From contig CAJWBE010000008.1 in the NCBI GenBank assembly GCA_913020045.1, positions 1-64,000 on the forward strand: a DNA stretch of 64,000 nucleotides, in the 5' to 3' direction. The DNA comes from an uncultured Oleiphilus sp. (GTDB lineage: Bacteria > Pseudomonadota > Gammaproteobacteria > Pseudomonadales > Oleiphilaceae). Both the position numbers and the translations under genes were made by a program. This document shows positions 28,271 to 38,604 of this stretch, piece after piece. The notes under the pieces were generated by a model, which saw only the letters and a program-made list of their open reading frames with translations, was not told the DNA's origin and did no database searches. Position 1 is the stretch's first letter. Every line of letters begins with the position of its first letter.

Positions 28271-29659
28271 TTAAGCACGCATTGCTGCGTCACGCGCATG
28301 CGATACACGCTCTCTTATTTCAATTTCTTTCGAAAGCCAGCCTAGCTTTCTTAATGCTGCAAAACATGGAGCCAGCGCTTGTCCAGCAAAATAGCCTGAT
28401 CGATGCGCTTTTCGTATATAAGTATCAATCATCATTACACAGAATGACGCACTCGCATCACCTAAAATCAACTGAGCTTTCTTGTCATGTGCTTTATCTG
28501 CTGGATAGTAAACTGTATCAATATTAGGTAGCACTCCAGAAGCAATATAGGACTTGACGAACGCCTCCAACATACGAACACCAAGCTCTCGCTGGCCCAT
28601 ATCAAAGGCTACGCGCGCCGCAGTGGCTAATAATTCTGGACCAGCGCTTTCAATAGATACCGTAAGAACAGAAGAGAATGCAGCAGACAGCGCCTCAAAA
28701 CGCTCCTGTTTTGCTAAGTCACTATCTCTGGCACACACTAATAATCGCAAAATGTGCAACAATTCGGAGTCAGAATCTGGCTCTTTAAGTCCATCAGGAA
28801 GGAGAGCAAGCACTTTGTTTTTTGGGCAACCCTCACCCAAACGCTCTGCCACACTCTCAGAACCATCCGACACCAACGGGTCTACAATAAAGCCGGCGCT
28901 ACGAAGTTCCTCAAGGCGGTCTCCCTTAAGCGCGAATAAGTTCAATAAATATCGATCTACTTTCATACCGATAGAGTAGGGCGCCAACGTATTCAAGCCT
29001 GGAACTAGGTAATAAAACGCGTATCCCAGTTCAGTAAAGCGCGTCAGCAAGGCCTCATTGACTTGCTCCACATGCATCAGCTCAAACATGACCAAAGGGG
29101 AAAAATCAGAGAAGAATGACTGCCCACCCTCTAAAATCCGAACTTCTTCACCCTCTGCATCTAGCTTGACGAAATCAACCTTCGAAAAACCTGCATTACG
29201 AGCATAGTCATCAAGGGTTAACAGCTCAATGGTTTGCTCCTGCATGAATGACTCATCGCCCGGCTCTAACGTATTCAGCTCAGCATTCGGAGACATAAAA
29301 AAAGTCGCTGTCCCTGCTTTATTCGACAAGCCCGCCTCTACAACCTTAACGCGCCCACGATACTTATTTTTTTTAAACGTATGCCGCAAGGCTTCCGCAG
29401 TATTAGGGGTTGGTTCAAAGCACCATAGACGCCCTTTTGGCCCCATATTCTTAGCGATCGCCGTCGCGTACAAACCATAGTTGGCTCCGATATCAAGAGA
29501 GACCATACCCGGCTTTATAAACTTTCGAATGAAGTGAATCTCATCTTCAAACCAGTCGCCTTGTTCGCGCAACACGTAGCTTGTCATTAAGGTGATATTT
29601 GAAGGTGCACAGATCTGCGTACCATCATTAAGGGGAATAAACTCTGTCGCCAGCTTCAT
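28271..29659 (-). CDS. FkbM-family methyltransferase with C-terminal extension
   Basis: Protein of 462 residues. Residues about 30-245 form an FkbM methyltransferase: LDIGANYGLYATAIAKNMG (motif I) and VKLDAEGEEVRILEGG. The remaining 215 residues are helical and I cannot assign them. FkbM enzymes O-methylate sugars or other small groups. Its neighbour is a second methyltransferase. The pair stands between conserved genes, which hints at an accessory insertion, but I see no mobility gene or repeat. Confidence 0.8.
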   Translation of the reverse strand: MKLATEFIPLNDGTQICAPSNITLMTSYVLREQGDWFEDEIHFIRKFIKPGMVSLDIGANYGLYATAIAKNMGPKGRLWCFEPTPNTAEALRHTFKKNKYRGRVKVVEAGLSNKAGTATFFMSPNAELNTLEPGDESFMQEQTIELLTLDDYARNAGFSKVDFVKLDAEGEEVRILEGGQSFFSDFSPLVMFELMHVEQVNEALLTRFTELGYAFYYLVPGLNTLAPYSIGMKVDRYLLNLFALKGDRLEELRSAGFIVDPLVSDGSESVAERLGEGCPKNKVLALLPDGLKEPDSDSELLHILRLLVCARDSDLAKQERFEALSAAFSSVLTVSIESAGPELLATAARVAFDMGQRELGVRMLEAFVKSYIASGVLPNIDTVYYPADKAHDKKAQLILGDASASFCVMMIDTYIRKAHRSGYFAGQALAPCFAALRKLGWLSKEIEIRERVSHARDAAMRA

Positions 29660-29744
29660 AGTCGATTCTATTGGGATAATTCAAGAGTTTCGGATACTAC
29701 TAGAACCTCAAGTAAGAAAAACCTGAGACACCGGCAGTTGTGAA

Positions 29745-30449
29745 CTAATTATCTATTTTAACGCTTTGTTTAATTTCAAGTAATTTTTGGAGGCTGGTTT
29801 CGTACTGCGTCGATTCTTTTTTCGTTATCACTTCTAGACGCTTAACAATGCCGGAAAACTCATCCAACAAGGCATCGAAATCTAGCGATTTTTCAGCAAT
29901 TTCTGCTCTAGCATTGTCAATATCAGTTTTGAGCGCTGCCATTTGGTCTTCATAACGCTTCGGCACGGCGACCCCTTTTCGCTGCAACTCTGCGGCTTTC
30001 TGCTCTAGCTCAACAATATTTTTCTGTGCAAACTCTATCCGCCCTGTCCGCGCCAAAATAAGGTTCAAAACATCATTGCCTTTACGGCTCATAATCCGGA
30101 CAGCATCATCAGGATTGCTATACAGCTGTTTCAATTCAGCGTCGCGTTGCGCTTGCAGCGCAATCTTTTCTTTCTGGTCTTTCTGACGAGCACGCGCTTC
30201 ATCGCGCGCCACAATTTGTTCCGCACTAAGCGCAGGGGGAACCGTTTGGACAATGCGCCCTTTTTCATTCAAGACATCGTATCCATTACCCACAAGAGCG
30301 GGCGGGATGGTCCGACTTAACACAGTTTCTCCTGCTGCCGTTTTATAACGGTATAGCTGAGAAGCAGCTAGATCAGATGAGATGCAAGCGCCCAGCATGA
30401 AACATAGGAGAAATCTGTAAGGTTGATATGAAGACAAAAAACGACTCAT
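29745..30449 (-). CDS. DUF4124-type secreted coiled-coil protein
   Basis: Protein of 234 residues with a signal peptide (FLLCFMLGACISSDLAAS) and an N-terminal DUF4124-like element (QLYRYKTAAGETVLSRTIPP). A long charged helical, probably coiled-coil, region follows from about 80 to 230. It is probably periplasmic; the function is unknown. A similar hypothetical gene sits near pyrE/crc/rph in Pseudomonas, so the position is probably ancestral. Confidence 0.75.
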   Translation of the reverse strand: MSRFLSSYQPYRFLLCFMLGACISSDLAASQLYRYKTAAGETVLSRTIPPALVGNGYDVLNEKGRIVQTVPPALSAEQIVARDEARARQKDQKEKIALQAQRDAELKQLYSNPDDAVRIMSRKGNDVLNLILARTGRIEFAQKNIVELEQKAAELQRKGVAVPKRYEDQMAALKTDIDNARAEIAEKSLDFDALLDEFSGIVKRLEVITKKESTQYETSLQKLLEIKQSVKIDN

Positions 30450-30604
30450 TCCTGTATTGCCACTTTAAGAGTGGACGTTAAAAACCAATGCCTATTAAAA
30501 CAGCTGACTGACAACTTTGACGACATAATTCTCAGTTTAGCCCGTTTTTGAGCGCTGATAAGAAAATATACTATAAAAACAACCGCCTTTCCGCCGCAAA
30601 TAAG

Positions 30605-31264
30605 CTAAATGCCATATTGATCACGATAGTCAGAGACGGCTTGAGCATATTGAGACAAGTTCGCGTCGCCTTTGATGTATTCCAGCACCTGAGACAAGTT
30701 AACAATGCTAATCACTGGCATTTGATATTCCTTCGCTAGCTCTTGTATCGCTGAAAGCTCTCCTTGCCCTCGCTCCTGCCTATCAAGCGCGACAATCACA
30801 CCTGCAGGCTTTGCTTTTGCTTCTTCAATCAAGGCAATCACTTCCCTAATCGCTGTACCTGCCGTAATCACGTCATCAATAACCATTATTCGGCCATCCA
30901 GTGGCGCGCCAACTAACGACCCTCCTTCGCCGTGATCCTTAACCTCTTTGCGGTTAAAAGCAAAAGGCGTGATACGCTGATGCAATGTCGACAATGACAC
31001 CGCAGTTGCCGTTCCTACCGGAATACCTTTGTAGGCAGGGCCGAACAAAACGTCATATTCGATACCAGAATCAACTAATGCCTGAGCATAAGACTGACCC
31101 AGCAACGCTAGAGAGTCGCCGTCATTAAATAAGCCGGCATTAAAAAAATAGGGGCTGATGCGCCCAGATTTCAAGGTAAACTCACCAAATTTCAATACAT
31201 TTTTTGCGATAGCGAGCGCAATAAACTCTCTTTGATAAGGCTTTAACTGATTTTCTGCTAGCAT
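30605..31264 (-). CDS. pyrE: orotate phosphoribosyltransferase
   Basis: Enzyme of 219 residues forming OMP from orotate and PRPP in pyrimidine synthesis. The PRPP-binding motif [13 protein letters not shown] and the KDHGEGG loop are present, together with [13 protein letters not shown]. The length is standard. It is divergent from crc, as expected from pseudomonad order. Confidence 0.96.
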   Translation of the reverse strand: MLAENQLKPYQREFIALAIAKNVLKFGEFTLKSGRISPYFFNAGLFNDGDSLALLGQSYAQALVDSGIEYDVLFGPAYKGIPVGTATAVSLSTLHQRITPFAFNRKEVKDHGEGGSLVGAPLDGRIMVIDDVITAGTAIREVIALIEEAKAKPAGVIVALDRQERGQGELSAIQELAKEYQMPVISIVNLSQVLEYIKGDANLSQYAQAVSDYRDQYGI

Positions 31265-31356
31265 TTGTTAGGCTCGATTGGAATTGTTACAGAGTTTTTC
31301 TTTTCAAAATTTGTGAATTGAGTATCATACCACGCGATTAACTTAAGGGGCACTTA

Positions 31357-32130
31357 ATGCGAGTAGTATCAGTTAGCGTAAACGGTCTTAGAAAAGCTGC
31401 CAATCTCGGCTTTTTTGACTGGATGCGTGAAATCGACGCCGACGTGGTGTGTGTGCAAGATATTCAGGGAAAGATCCCTGACTTCGATGATGAAATCTTT
31501 CATCCGGAAGACTATCAAGCATATTTCATCGACGCCGAAAACCCGGAAGACGGGGGCGTAGGCATCTATACTCGTCACTTTCCAAAAGCGATCATGTACG
31601 GCTTTGCATATGAGCCGGCCGATCGACAAGGCCGCTTCATACAAGCTGACTTTGAACACGTGAGCGTTGCCTCCATGCTAACCCCTAGCGCATTAGGTAA
31701 ACCAGAAAACCAGGCATCAAAAGATGAGTTCCAAGCGGCCTTTAAATCGCACCTTGAAAAAACACTTCGCAAGCGCAGACAGTTCATATTTACAGGAAAT
31801 TTACAATCCGCACACCTGGTGATGGACGCGAGTCCTAAATTTCACGAAATGGAAGTAAGTGGTTTCTTATCACATGAACGCGCCTGGTTCGACGACGTAT
31901 TTGACGAGCTAGGTTATGTCGACGCATTTCGAACGGTCAACGTACAGAAGAATCAATATACTTGGTGGCCGGAGTGGGCCAAAGGCTGGCGCAAGAATGC
32001 CGGCTGGCGAACTGATTATCAAATTACGAGTCAAAGCGTGAGTAATTTAATTGAAGATGGCTTTATCGACTTCGACACGCGCTTCTCCGACCATGCACCC
32101 CTGATTATTGATTACGACATCATTATGTAG
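31357..32130 (+). CDS. crc: catabolite repression control protein Crc
   Basis: Protein of 257 residues of the exonuclease III/AP-endonuclease fold, most like Pseudomonas Crc (MRVVSVSVNG, GGVGIYTR, ADRQGRFIQADF, HERAWFDDVFDELGYVDAFR, YTWWPEW, FSDHAPLIIDY). Metal and catalytic residues have drifted as in Crc: VQD at 33-35 replaces the Glu, and TGNLQSAH replaces the GD-N motif. It is therefore unlikely to be a nuclease. In Pseudomonas, Crc works with Hfq on A-rich target messages. The pyrE neighbour supports the call. Confidence 0.88.
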   Translation: MRVVSVSVNGLRKAANLGFFDWMREIDADVVCVQDIQGKIPDFDDEIFHPEDYQAYFIDAENPEDGGVGIYTRHFPKAIMYGFAYEPADRQGRFIQADFEHVSVASMLTPSALGKPENQASKDEFQAAFKSHLEKTLRKRRQFIFTGNLQSAHLVMDASPKFHEMEVSGFLSHERAWFDDVFDELGYVDAFRTVNVQKNQYTWWPEWAKGWRKNAGWRTDYQITSQSVSNLIEDGFIDFDTRFSDHAPLIIDYDIIM

Positions 32131-32148
32131 CCTTACGGCGCCAGAACA

Positions 32149-32179
32149 GAATCTAGGCGCCCATTGGACGCTTAGATTC
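32149..32179. terminator. stem-loop between convergent crc and rph
   Basis: GAATCTAGGCG and CGCTTAGATTC can form an 11-pair stem with one G-U pair and a 9-nt loop, 19 nt after the crc stop. There is no T-run on either strand, so it may block convergent transcription by structure only. Confidence 0.45.
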
Positions 32180-32199
32180 GTCAACCCACAAACCAAACA

Positions 32200-32919
32200 C
32201 TACGACTTTACAGCAGCGTCCTGTAGAGCAAAAATTTCCGAGATCCCTTTACGAGCAAGCGCTAGCATTGCATCAAATTCTTCCTGCTGAAACGCTTCTC
32301 CCTCTGCCGTCCCCTGAACCTCAATAAAGCCTCCCTGATCAGTCATAATCACATTCATGTCAGTTTCAGCACTCGAATCTTCCGGATAATCCAGGTCCAG
32401 AACAGCTTGCCCTTCATAAATACCAACGGAGATCGCTGCGACTTTTTGCTTAAGAGGCAGGGCCTTCAGCTTGCCGCTATCAACTAACGTTTGCAGCGCA
32501 TCGATCAGAGCGACACAGCCGCCTGAAATGGAAGCGGTACGCGTGCCGCCATCAGCCTGAATGACGTCACAGTCAATCGTAATAGAACGCTCACCTAAGG
32601 CTTTCATGTCAACAGCTGCGCGCAATGAGCGACCAATCAAACGCTGAATTTCTACCGTGCGGCCCGCCTGTTTACCCTTCGCTGCCTCACGCATCATTCT
32701 CGAACCTGTAGACCTAGGAAGCATGCCGTATTCAGCGGTTACCCAACCCTGCCCTTGCCCCTTAAGAAAACGAGGGACACCTTCTTCGACTGTGGCATTA
32801 CAAAGTACTTTGGTATCGCCAAATTCCACCAATACCGACCCTTCTGCATGGCGAGTATAATTTCGAGTAATCTTAATTTCTCGCGCTTGGTCCGGCTGTC
32901 GTCCGCTAGGTCTTGTCAT
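32200..32919 (-). CDS. rph: ribonuclease PH
   Basis: Phosphorolytic 3'-5' exoribonuclease of 239 residues that trims tRNA 3' ends. Motifs: [81 protein letters not shown] and [17 protein letters not shown]. It converges with crc and is divergent from yicC. The long inverted repeat at 32960-33024 begins 41 nt upstream. Confidence 0.96.
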   Translation of the reverse strand: MTRPSGRQPDQAREIKITRNYTRHAEGSVLVEFGDTKVLCNATVEEGVPRFLKGQGQGWVTAEYGMLPRSTGSRMMREAAKGKQAGRTVEIQRLIGRSLRAAVDMKALGERSITIDCDVIQADGGTRTASISGGCVALIDALQTLVDSGKLKALPLKQKVAAISVGIYEGQAVLDLDYPEDSSAETDMNVIMTDQGGFIEVQGTAEGEAFQQEEFDAMLALARKGISEIFALQDAAVKS

Positions 32920-32959
32920 CTCGTTTTCCTACTCCAATATATTTTTGGTTCAATTCAAT

Positions 32960-33024
32960 ATCGTGAAAATTGTCGGCGGCGAGTTTACCACTTCCGGCAA
33001 CGCGCCGCCGACAATTTTCACGAT
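32960..33024. repeat. 22-bp perfect inverted repeat between rph and yicC
   Basis: The left arm 32960-32981 begins ATCGTGAAAATTGTCGGC and the right arm 33003-33024 is its exact 22-bp complement (ends CAATTTTCACGAT), with a 21-nt spacer. It lies in the divergent promoter space. No T-run follows and no transcript enters from either side, so an ordinary terminator is unlikely. No target-site duplication is visible at the ends. Confidence 0.9.
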
Positions 33025-33097
33025 CTTTCGGGCAAGGCTGGGCTAAATCAGTACCACGGTTTACACTAGCGCCTTTCATTATTAATAGAGAATATCG

Positions 33098-34601
<1,504 letters not shown>

Positions 34602-34609
34602 GTCATGTA

Positions 34610-34638
34610 TTGTCTTAAGACAAAATCTTGCGTACACT
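34610..34638 (+). promoter_or_regulatory. rpoZ promoter overlapping a 12-bp palindrome
   Basis: TTGTCT (34610-34615), 17 nt, TACACT (34633-34638), about 60 nt before rpoZ. TGTCTTAAGACA (34611-34622) is a perfect palindrome over the -35 box. ATTGTCTT also occurs 17 bp upstream. Read by eye. Confidence 0.5.
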
Positions 34639-34698
34639 GCGCGGTCTTATCGGACCAGGTAGGCCCGACCGCATCATGAACAACGAGGTTAAGAACGA

Positions 34699-34911
34699 AT
34701 GGCTAGAGTTACCGTTGAAGACTGCCTAGACAATGTAGACAATCGCTTTGAACTTGTGATGGTAGCAACCAAGCGTGCCCGTCAGCTTGCAAACACGGCC
34801 CAAGAGCCTATGGTTGAGTGGAAAAACGATAAGGTGACAGTTGTCGCTCTGCGCGAAATTGCCGAAGGCCTTATCAATGCAACCAATGTTGATCTTCGCG
34901 CTAACGACTAA
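34699..34911 (+). CDS. rpoZ: RNA polymerase omega subunit
   Basis: Subunit of 70 residues that helps assemble beta-prime and takes part in the ppGpp binding site. The start [30 protein letters not shown] is the family signature. It is shorter than the E. coli protein, as in several related genera. A good terminator follows, and then spoT on the same strand. Confidence 0.96.
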   Translation: MARVTVEDCLDNVDNRFELVMVATKRARQLANTAQEPMVEWKNDKVTVVALREIAEGLINATNVDLRAND

Positions 34912-34936
34912 AGTCTCGCGTTCGAAAAAAACAAGT

Positions 34937-34974
34937 AAAAAGCCTCGCTTTATCGCACGATAACGAGGCTTTTT
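34937..34974 (+). terminator. bidirectional-type terminator after rpoZ
   Basis: AAAAAGCCTCG (34937-34947) and CGAGGCTTTTT (34964-34974) with a 16-nt loop and flanking A and T runs. It separates rpoZ from spoT, which has its own candidate promoter. Confidence 0.85.
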
Positions 34975-35026
34975 CTTTTTTAACTCCTTAATAGCCAAGC
35001 AAAACCCACTTCAGATAAAAAAGCGC

Positions 35027-35056
35027 TTGAAAAATTGAGTGCCGCTTCAATACACT
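35027..35056 (+). promoter_or_regulatory. candidate spoT promoter
   Basis: TTGAAA, 18 nt, TACACT, 70 nt ahead of the spoT start. It has the same TACACT -10 element as the rpoZ promoter. Since a terminator closes rpoZ, a separate promoter is needed. Confidence 0.4.
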
Positions 35057-35125
35057 GTCTTACTCAGACCTGAATCACATCAGGACACTTATACGCTCGC
35101 TATCGAGTAAGTTTACAGGATTATC

Positions 35126-37264
35126 GTGCCCTCTATAGATGCCTTGATTGACCGAATTGACCAGTACCTAGAGCCCGACAAAGTTGCTTTGGTACGGCAA
35201 GCCTACGAAAGCGCGAAAACCGCTCATGAAGGTCAGTTCAGACGCAGCGGCGACCCCTATATCATTCACCCTGTTGCGGTCGCACGAATATTGGCCGACC
35301 TGCAAATGGACCATCAAACGCTGATGGCCGCTCTACTGCATGATGTTATCGAGGACACCGATGTTTCAAAAGAAGACCTCGCTGCAGATTTTGGCGAATC
35401 TGTTGCGGAGCTAGTAGACGGCGTCAGCAAATTAACGCAAATAGAGTTTAAATCCAAAGCTGAAGCACAAGCGCACAACTTTCAAAAAATGACCTTAGCG
35501 ATGGCCAAAGACATTCGGGTCATTTTGGTTAAGCTCGCTGACCGCCTGCACAACATGCGCACGCTTGGACCTTTGCACCATGAAAAACGCCGCCGTATCG
35601 CCACCGAAACGTTAGACATTTATGCCCCAATCGCTAACCGGCTGGGTATCAATAGCATTCGCATAGAGCTCGAAGATCTCGGGTTTGCTGCCCTTTATCC
35701 GATGCGTTCGAAGTACATCCGAAAAGCCGTCAAAAAGCTGCGCGGCAATCATAACGAGATCATCGAAGACATCCAGCATAGTCTTGAAAAATGTCTGGAG
35801 CAGCGCAACCTCGAAGGCCATATTATTGGCCGCGAAAAGCACTTATTTAGTATTTACAACAAGATGAAATACAAACATAAGTCCTTCCACGAAATCATGG
35901 ATGTTTATGCTTTTCGAGTCATCACTAAAAATGAAGAAGATTGCTATCGCGCGCTAGGTGCCGTGCACAGCGCATACAAACCACTGCCTTTTCGCTTTAA
36001 AGACTATATCGCTGTGCCAAAAGTAAACGGCTATCAATCGCTGCATACCACGCTTTTCGGAAAACACGTCAATATCGAAATCCAAATACGCACAGACGAC
36101 ATGGAAGACTTTGCGAACTACGGCATTGCCGCTCACTGGCAATATAAAGATGACTCCAGTATGACGCTTGCCAATCAAGCTCGAATTGACCGCTGGCTTA
36201 GCAGTCTCAAACAAATACGTGACCATGCCGACGACTCAATGGAGTTTATCGAGCATGTTAAAATTGAACTCTTCCCCGATGAAATCTATGTCTTCACGCC
36301 AAAAGGAGACATTCTAGAACTACCTGCCGGCGCAACACCGATAGACTTCGCGTATAGCATCCACACAGACATTGGAAATGCCTGCGTGGCTTGCCGTATC
36401 AACAAGAAACTCGCGTCACTAAGCGAGCCTCTGCAAAGTGGGCAAACAGTCGAAGTAATAACCGCCCCTGGTGCCAAGCCAAGCCGAGCATGGCTCAATA
36501 TTGCCGTGTCCGCGAAAGCCAAAAGCAGCATCCGTCACTACCTAAAACAACGCAGCGAAGCCGAAAGCCTAGACCTCGGAAAAGCACTCATTGAAAAGTC
36601 GCTCTCTAGCATTAAAAAGTCGTGGAAAGACATTGGTGAAGAACACCTTGCAAAAGTGCTTGAGCATAACCAAGCAGACTCTCTTGATGAGCTGTTTATC
36701 AATGTCGGCTTAGGCAATCGCATGCCCTATATTATTGCGCGTCAGCTCATTGCGAATAGCGGAATGGAGATAGATGCAGAGCAAGCAACTAGCGACGATA
36801 AGCAACATCTAATGATCAAGGGCACCGAAGGTTTAAATCTATCCTTCGCTAAGTGCTGCCATCCGATTCCAGGGGACCCGATTATCGGCATTGCTACGGG
36901 GCCATCCGGACTAGTGATCCACTCCGAAGGCTGTAGAAAAGCCATGGATAAACTACAAAACAGAGCAAAAATACATTTATCTTGGGTGAAAGACATCACC
37001 GATGAGTTTGTCGTAGAACTCAGAGTAGAGCTAGAGCGCCAAAGAGGCATCATTGCGGAACTAGCCTCTGCAATAACCCGCGCAGAAGCAAATATTGAAC
37101 GCATTGGCGTCGAAGAACAAAATGCAAGAATGAGCGTGGTGAATGTCGTTATTCACATACAAGGCCGTCGCCATTTGGCAAGAGTCATTAAGCGAATTAG
37201 ATCACTGAAAGCCGTCATTCGTCTCAATCGAGTGGTGGATACCCACCCCAAAAACGGAGCCTAG
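35126..37264 (+). CDS. spoT: bifunctional (p)ppGpp synthetase/hydrolase SpoT
   Basis: Protein of 712 residues. The HD hydrolase domain comes first, with an intact HDVIEDT motif and RSGDPYIIHPVAVA. The synthetase domain follows (HLFSIYNKMKYKH, DVYAFRVI, VNGYQSLHTT, EIQIRTDDM), then a TGS domain (VFTPKGDILELPAGATPIDFAY) and a C-terminal ACT domain. Intact HD points to SpoT rather than RelA. The start is GTG at 35126 with ACAGGA upstream. It is followed by ridA after 3 nt. Confidence 0.95.
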   Translation: MPSIDALIDRIDQYLEPDKVALVRQAYESAKTAHEGQFRRSGDPYIIHPVAVARILADLQMDHQTLMAALLHDVIEDTDVSKEDLAADFGESVAELVDGVSKLTQIEFKSKAEAQAHNFQKMTLAMAKDIRVILVKLADRLHNMRTLGPLHHEKRRRIATETLDIYAPIANRLGINSIRIELEDLGFAALYPMRSKYIRKAVKKLRGNHNEIIEDIQHSLEKCLEQRNLEGHIIGREKHLFSIYNKMKYKHKSFHEIMDVYAFRVITKNEEDCYRALGAVHSAYKPLPFRFKDYIAVPKVNGYQSLHTTLFGKHVNIEIQIRTDDMEDFANYGIAAHWQYKDDSSMTLANQARIDRWLSSLKQIRDHADDSMEFIEHVKIELFPDEIYVFTPKGDILELPAGATPIDFAYSIHTDIGNACVACRINKKLASLSEPLQSGQTVEVITAPGAKPSRAWLNIAVSAKAKSSIRHYLKQRSEAESLDLGKALIEKSLSSIKKSWKDIGEEHLAKVLEHNQADSLDELFINVGLGNRMPYIIARQLIANSGMEIDAEQATSDDKQHLMIKGTEGLNLSFAKCCHPIPGDPIIGIATGPSGLVIHSEGCRKAMDKLQNRAKIHLSWVKDITDEFVVELRVELERQRGIIAELASAITRAEANIERIGVEEQNARMSVVNVVIHIQGRRHLARVIKRIRSLKAVIRLNRVVDTHPKNGA

Positions 37265-37267
37265 GCC

Positions 37268-37654
37268 ATGAGCAACAAGTCCATTATTCAAACTCCAAAT
37301 GCGCCTGCTGCGATCGGCACCTATTCTCAGGCAGTGAAAGCCGGTGACACGGTCTACGTCTCAGGCCAAATACCGCTAGATCCTGCATCAATGGAGCTCG
37401 TTTCAGGCCCGATCAACAAACAAATAGAACAGGTATTTGATAATTTGAGTGCCGTTTGTGAGGCGGCAAGTGGCACACTACAAGACATCGTCAAGCTCAA
37501 CATTTACTTAACCGACTTAGGAAACTTCGCGACGGTCAATGAAATCATGGCGACTTATTTTAAAACCCCATACCCTGCGCGTGCAGCGGTTGGCGTCGCT
37601 TCGCTACCGAAGGCTTCCGAAGTGGAAATGGATGCGATCCTCGTCCTCAACTAA
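37268..37654 (+). CDS. ridA: RidA family enamine/imine deaminase
   Basis: Protein of 128 residues that removes reactive 2-aminoacrylate made by PLP enzymes. Signatures: [28 protein letters not shown], and the active-site region [23 protein letters not shown] with conserved Arg and Glu. It lies 3 nt after spoT and is probably co-transcribed, as in pseudomonads. Confidence 0.95.
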   Translation: MSNKSIIQTPNAPAAIGTYSQAVKAGDTVYVSGQIPLDPASMELVSGPINKQIEQVFDNLSAVCEAASGTLQDIVKLNIYLTDLGNFATVNEIMATYFKTPYPARAAVGVASLPKASEVEMDAILVLN

Positions 37655-37672
37655 GCCGCATTTCTCCGCAAA

Positions 37673-38515
37673 TTAATTAACCCGGCGGTAACCTTCACGA
37701 TAGCTCGGATAGCTTAATAGGTATCCACTGTCTTTCATTCTCTGATTATTGCATCGCTTGTTGCCTGCGCGCCGCGCTTGCGCAGCACCAAAAGCAGGGG
37801 CTTTAACGCCGTATTCACTCGCGATAAAATCAATGACCTCATTCAAATCAACCGGACAATCGTCCGTCGCAATATAGCAATCAGCAACCATCTGCCCCCG
37901 CGCTATTCGCTTTAGCAGATGCATTAAGAACCCCACACAATCATCCTCATGAATACGGTTCGTTAAGCGGACGGCCTCAGCTTTTAAAGCGCCACCCTGC
38001 CGAACACGCTCAATAAGGCGTGAGCGCGTACCACCATATATCCCACTGAAGCGAACACTCGTGCCCAGCACCGAAGCATGTCTAAGCACAGTTTCAGCTT
38101 CGAGCATACAGCGTCCAGAGTAACCTTCAGGACATGTACTACTGTCTTCGTCTACCCTCGATGAATCATCTTGATGATAAACACTCGTACTCGATACGAA
38201 AATACAATGCGCTTTGCTCGCACAACGCTGAAGCGAAGACAAAACATTTTCGAGCCCCTCTACATAAACCGAACGATAAGCACTTTCTGAACGTTCCGAC
38301 GGACTCAAACAATACAAAACAACATCCAGTTTATTTGGAAGGCTCTCCTCAATAAAAGGCGCATCCGCTACATCCCCTTTAATGAATCGAATCCCTTGAT
38401 AAGCTGGTTTAGTCGAGCGGCTATATACCCAAACTTCATTATGCAACGACAAGCTTTGCGCCACACGAGAGCCAAGCTTCCCATAACCAAAAACGATGAT
38501 ACGCAGTCCACGCAT
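37673..38515 (-). CDS. NAD(P)-dependent epimerase/reductase-like protein
   Basis: Protein of 280 residues, an extended SDR with a Rossmann motif at the start (IIVFGYGKLGSRVAQSL) and the later CIFVSSTSVYHQDDSS and SGIYGGTRSRL stretches. It resembles YeeZ-type proteins of unknown substrate. The catalytic Tyr-x-x-x-Lys is not obvious (YSGRCMLEAE, Lys missing), so it may be a binding protein or a non-standard enzyme. It converges with ridA and is divergent from oxyR. Confidence 0.8.
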   Translation of the reverse strand: MRGLRIIVFGYGKLGSRVAQSLSLHNEVWVYSRSTKPAYQGIRFIKGDVADAPFIEESLPNKLDVVLYCLSPSERSESAYRSVYVEGLENVLSSLQRCASKAHCIFVSSTSVYHQDDSSRVDEDSSTCPEGYSGRCMLEAETVLRHASVLGTSVRFSGIYGGTRSRLIERVRQGGALKAEAVRLTNRIHEDDCVGFLMHLLKRIARGQMVADCYIATDDCPVDLNEVIDFIASEYGVKAPAFGAAQARRAGNKRCNNQRMKDSGYLLSYPSYREGYRRVN

Positions 38516-38604
38516 TGCGCTTTGTTTCCCTTAACCGTAAGATTCAAACGATAATCATACACTAATGATTTTGTTTTTCTGATTACTAAACTAAATGGCT
38601 AACC

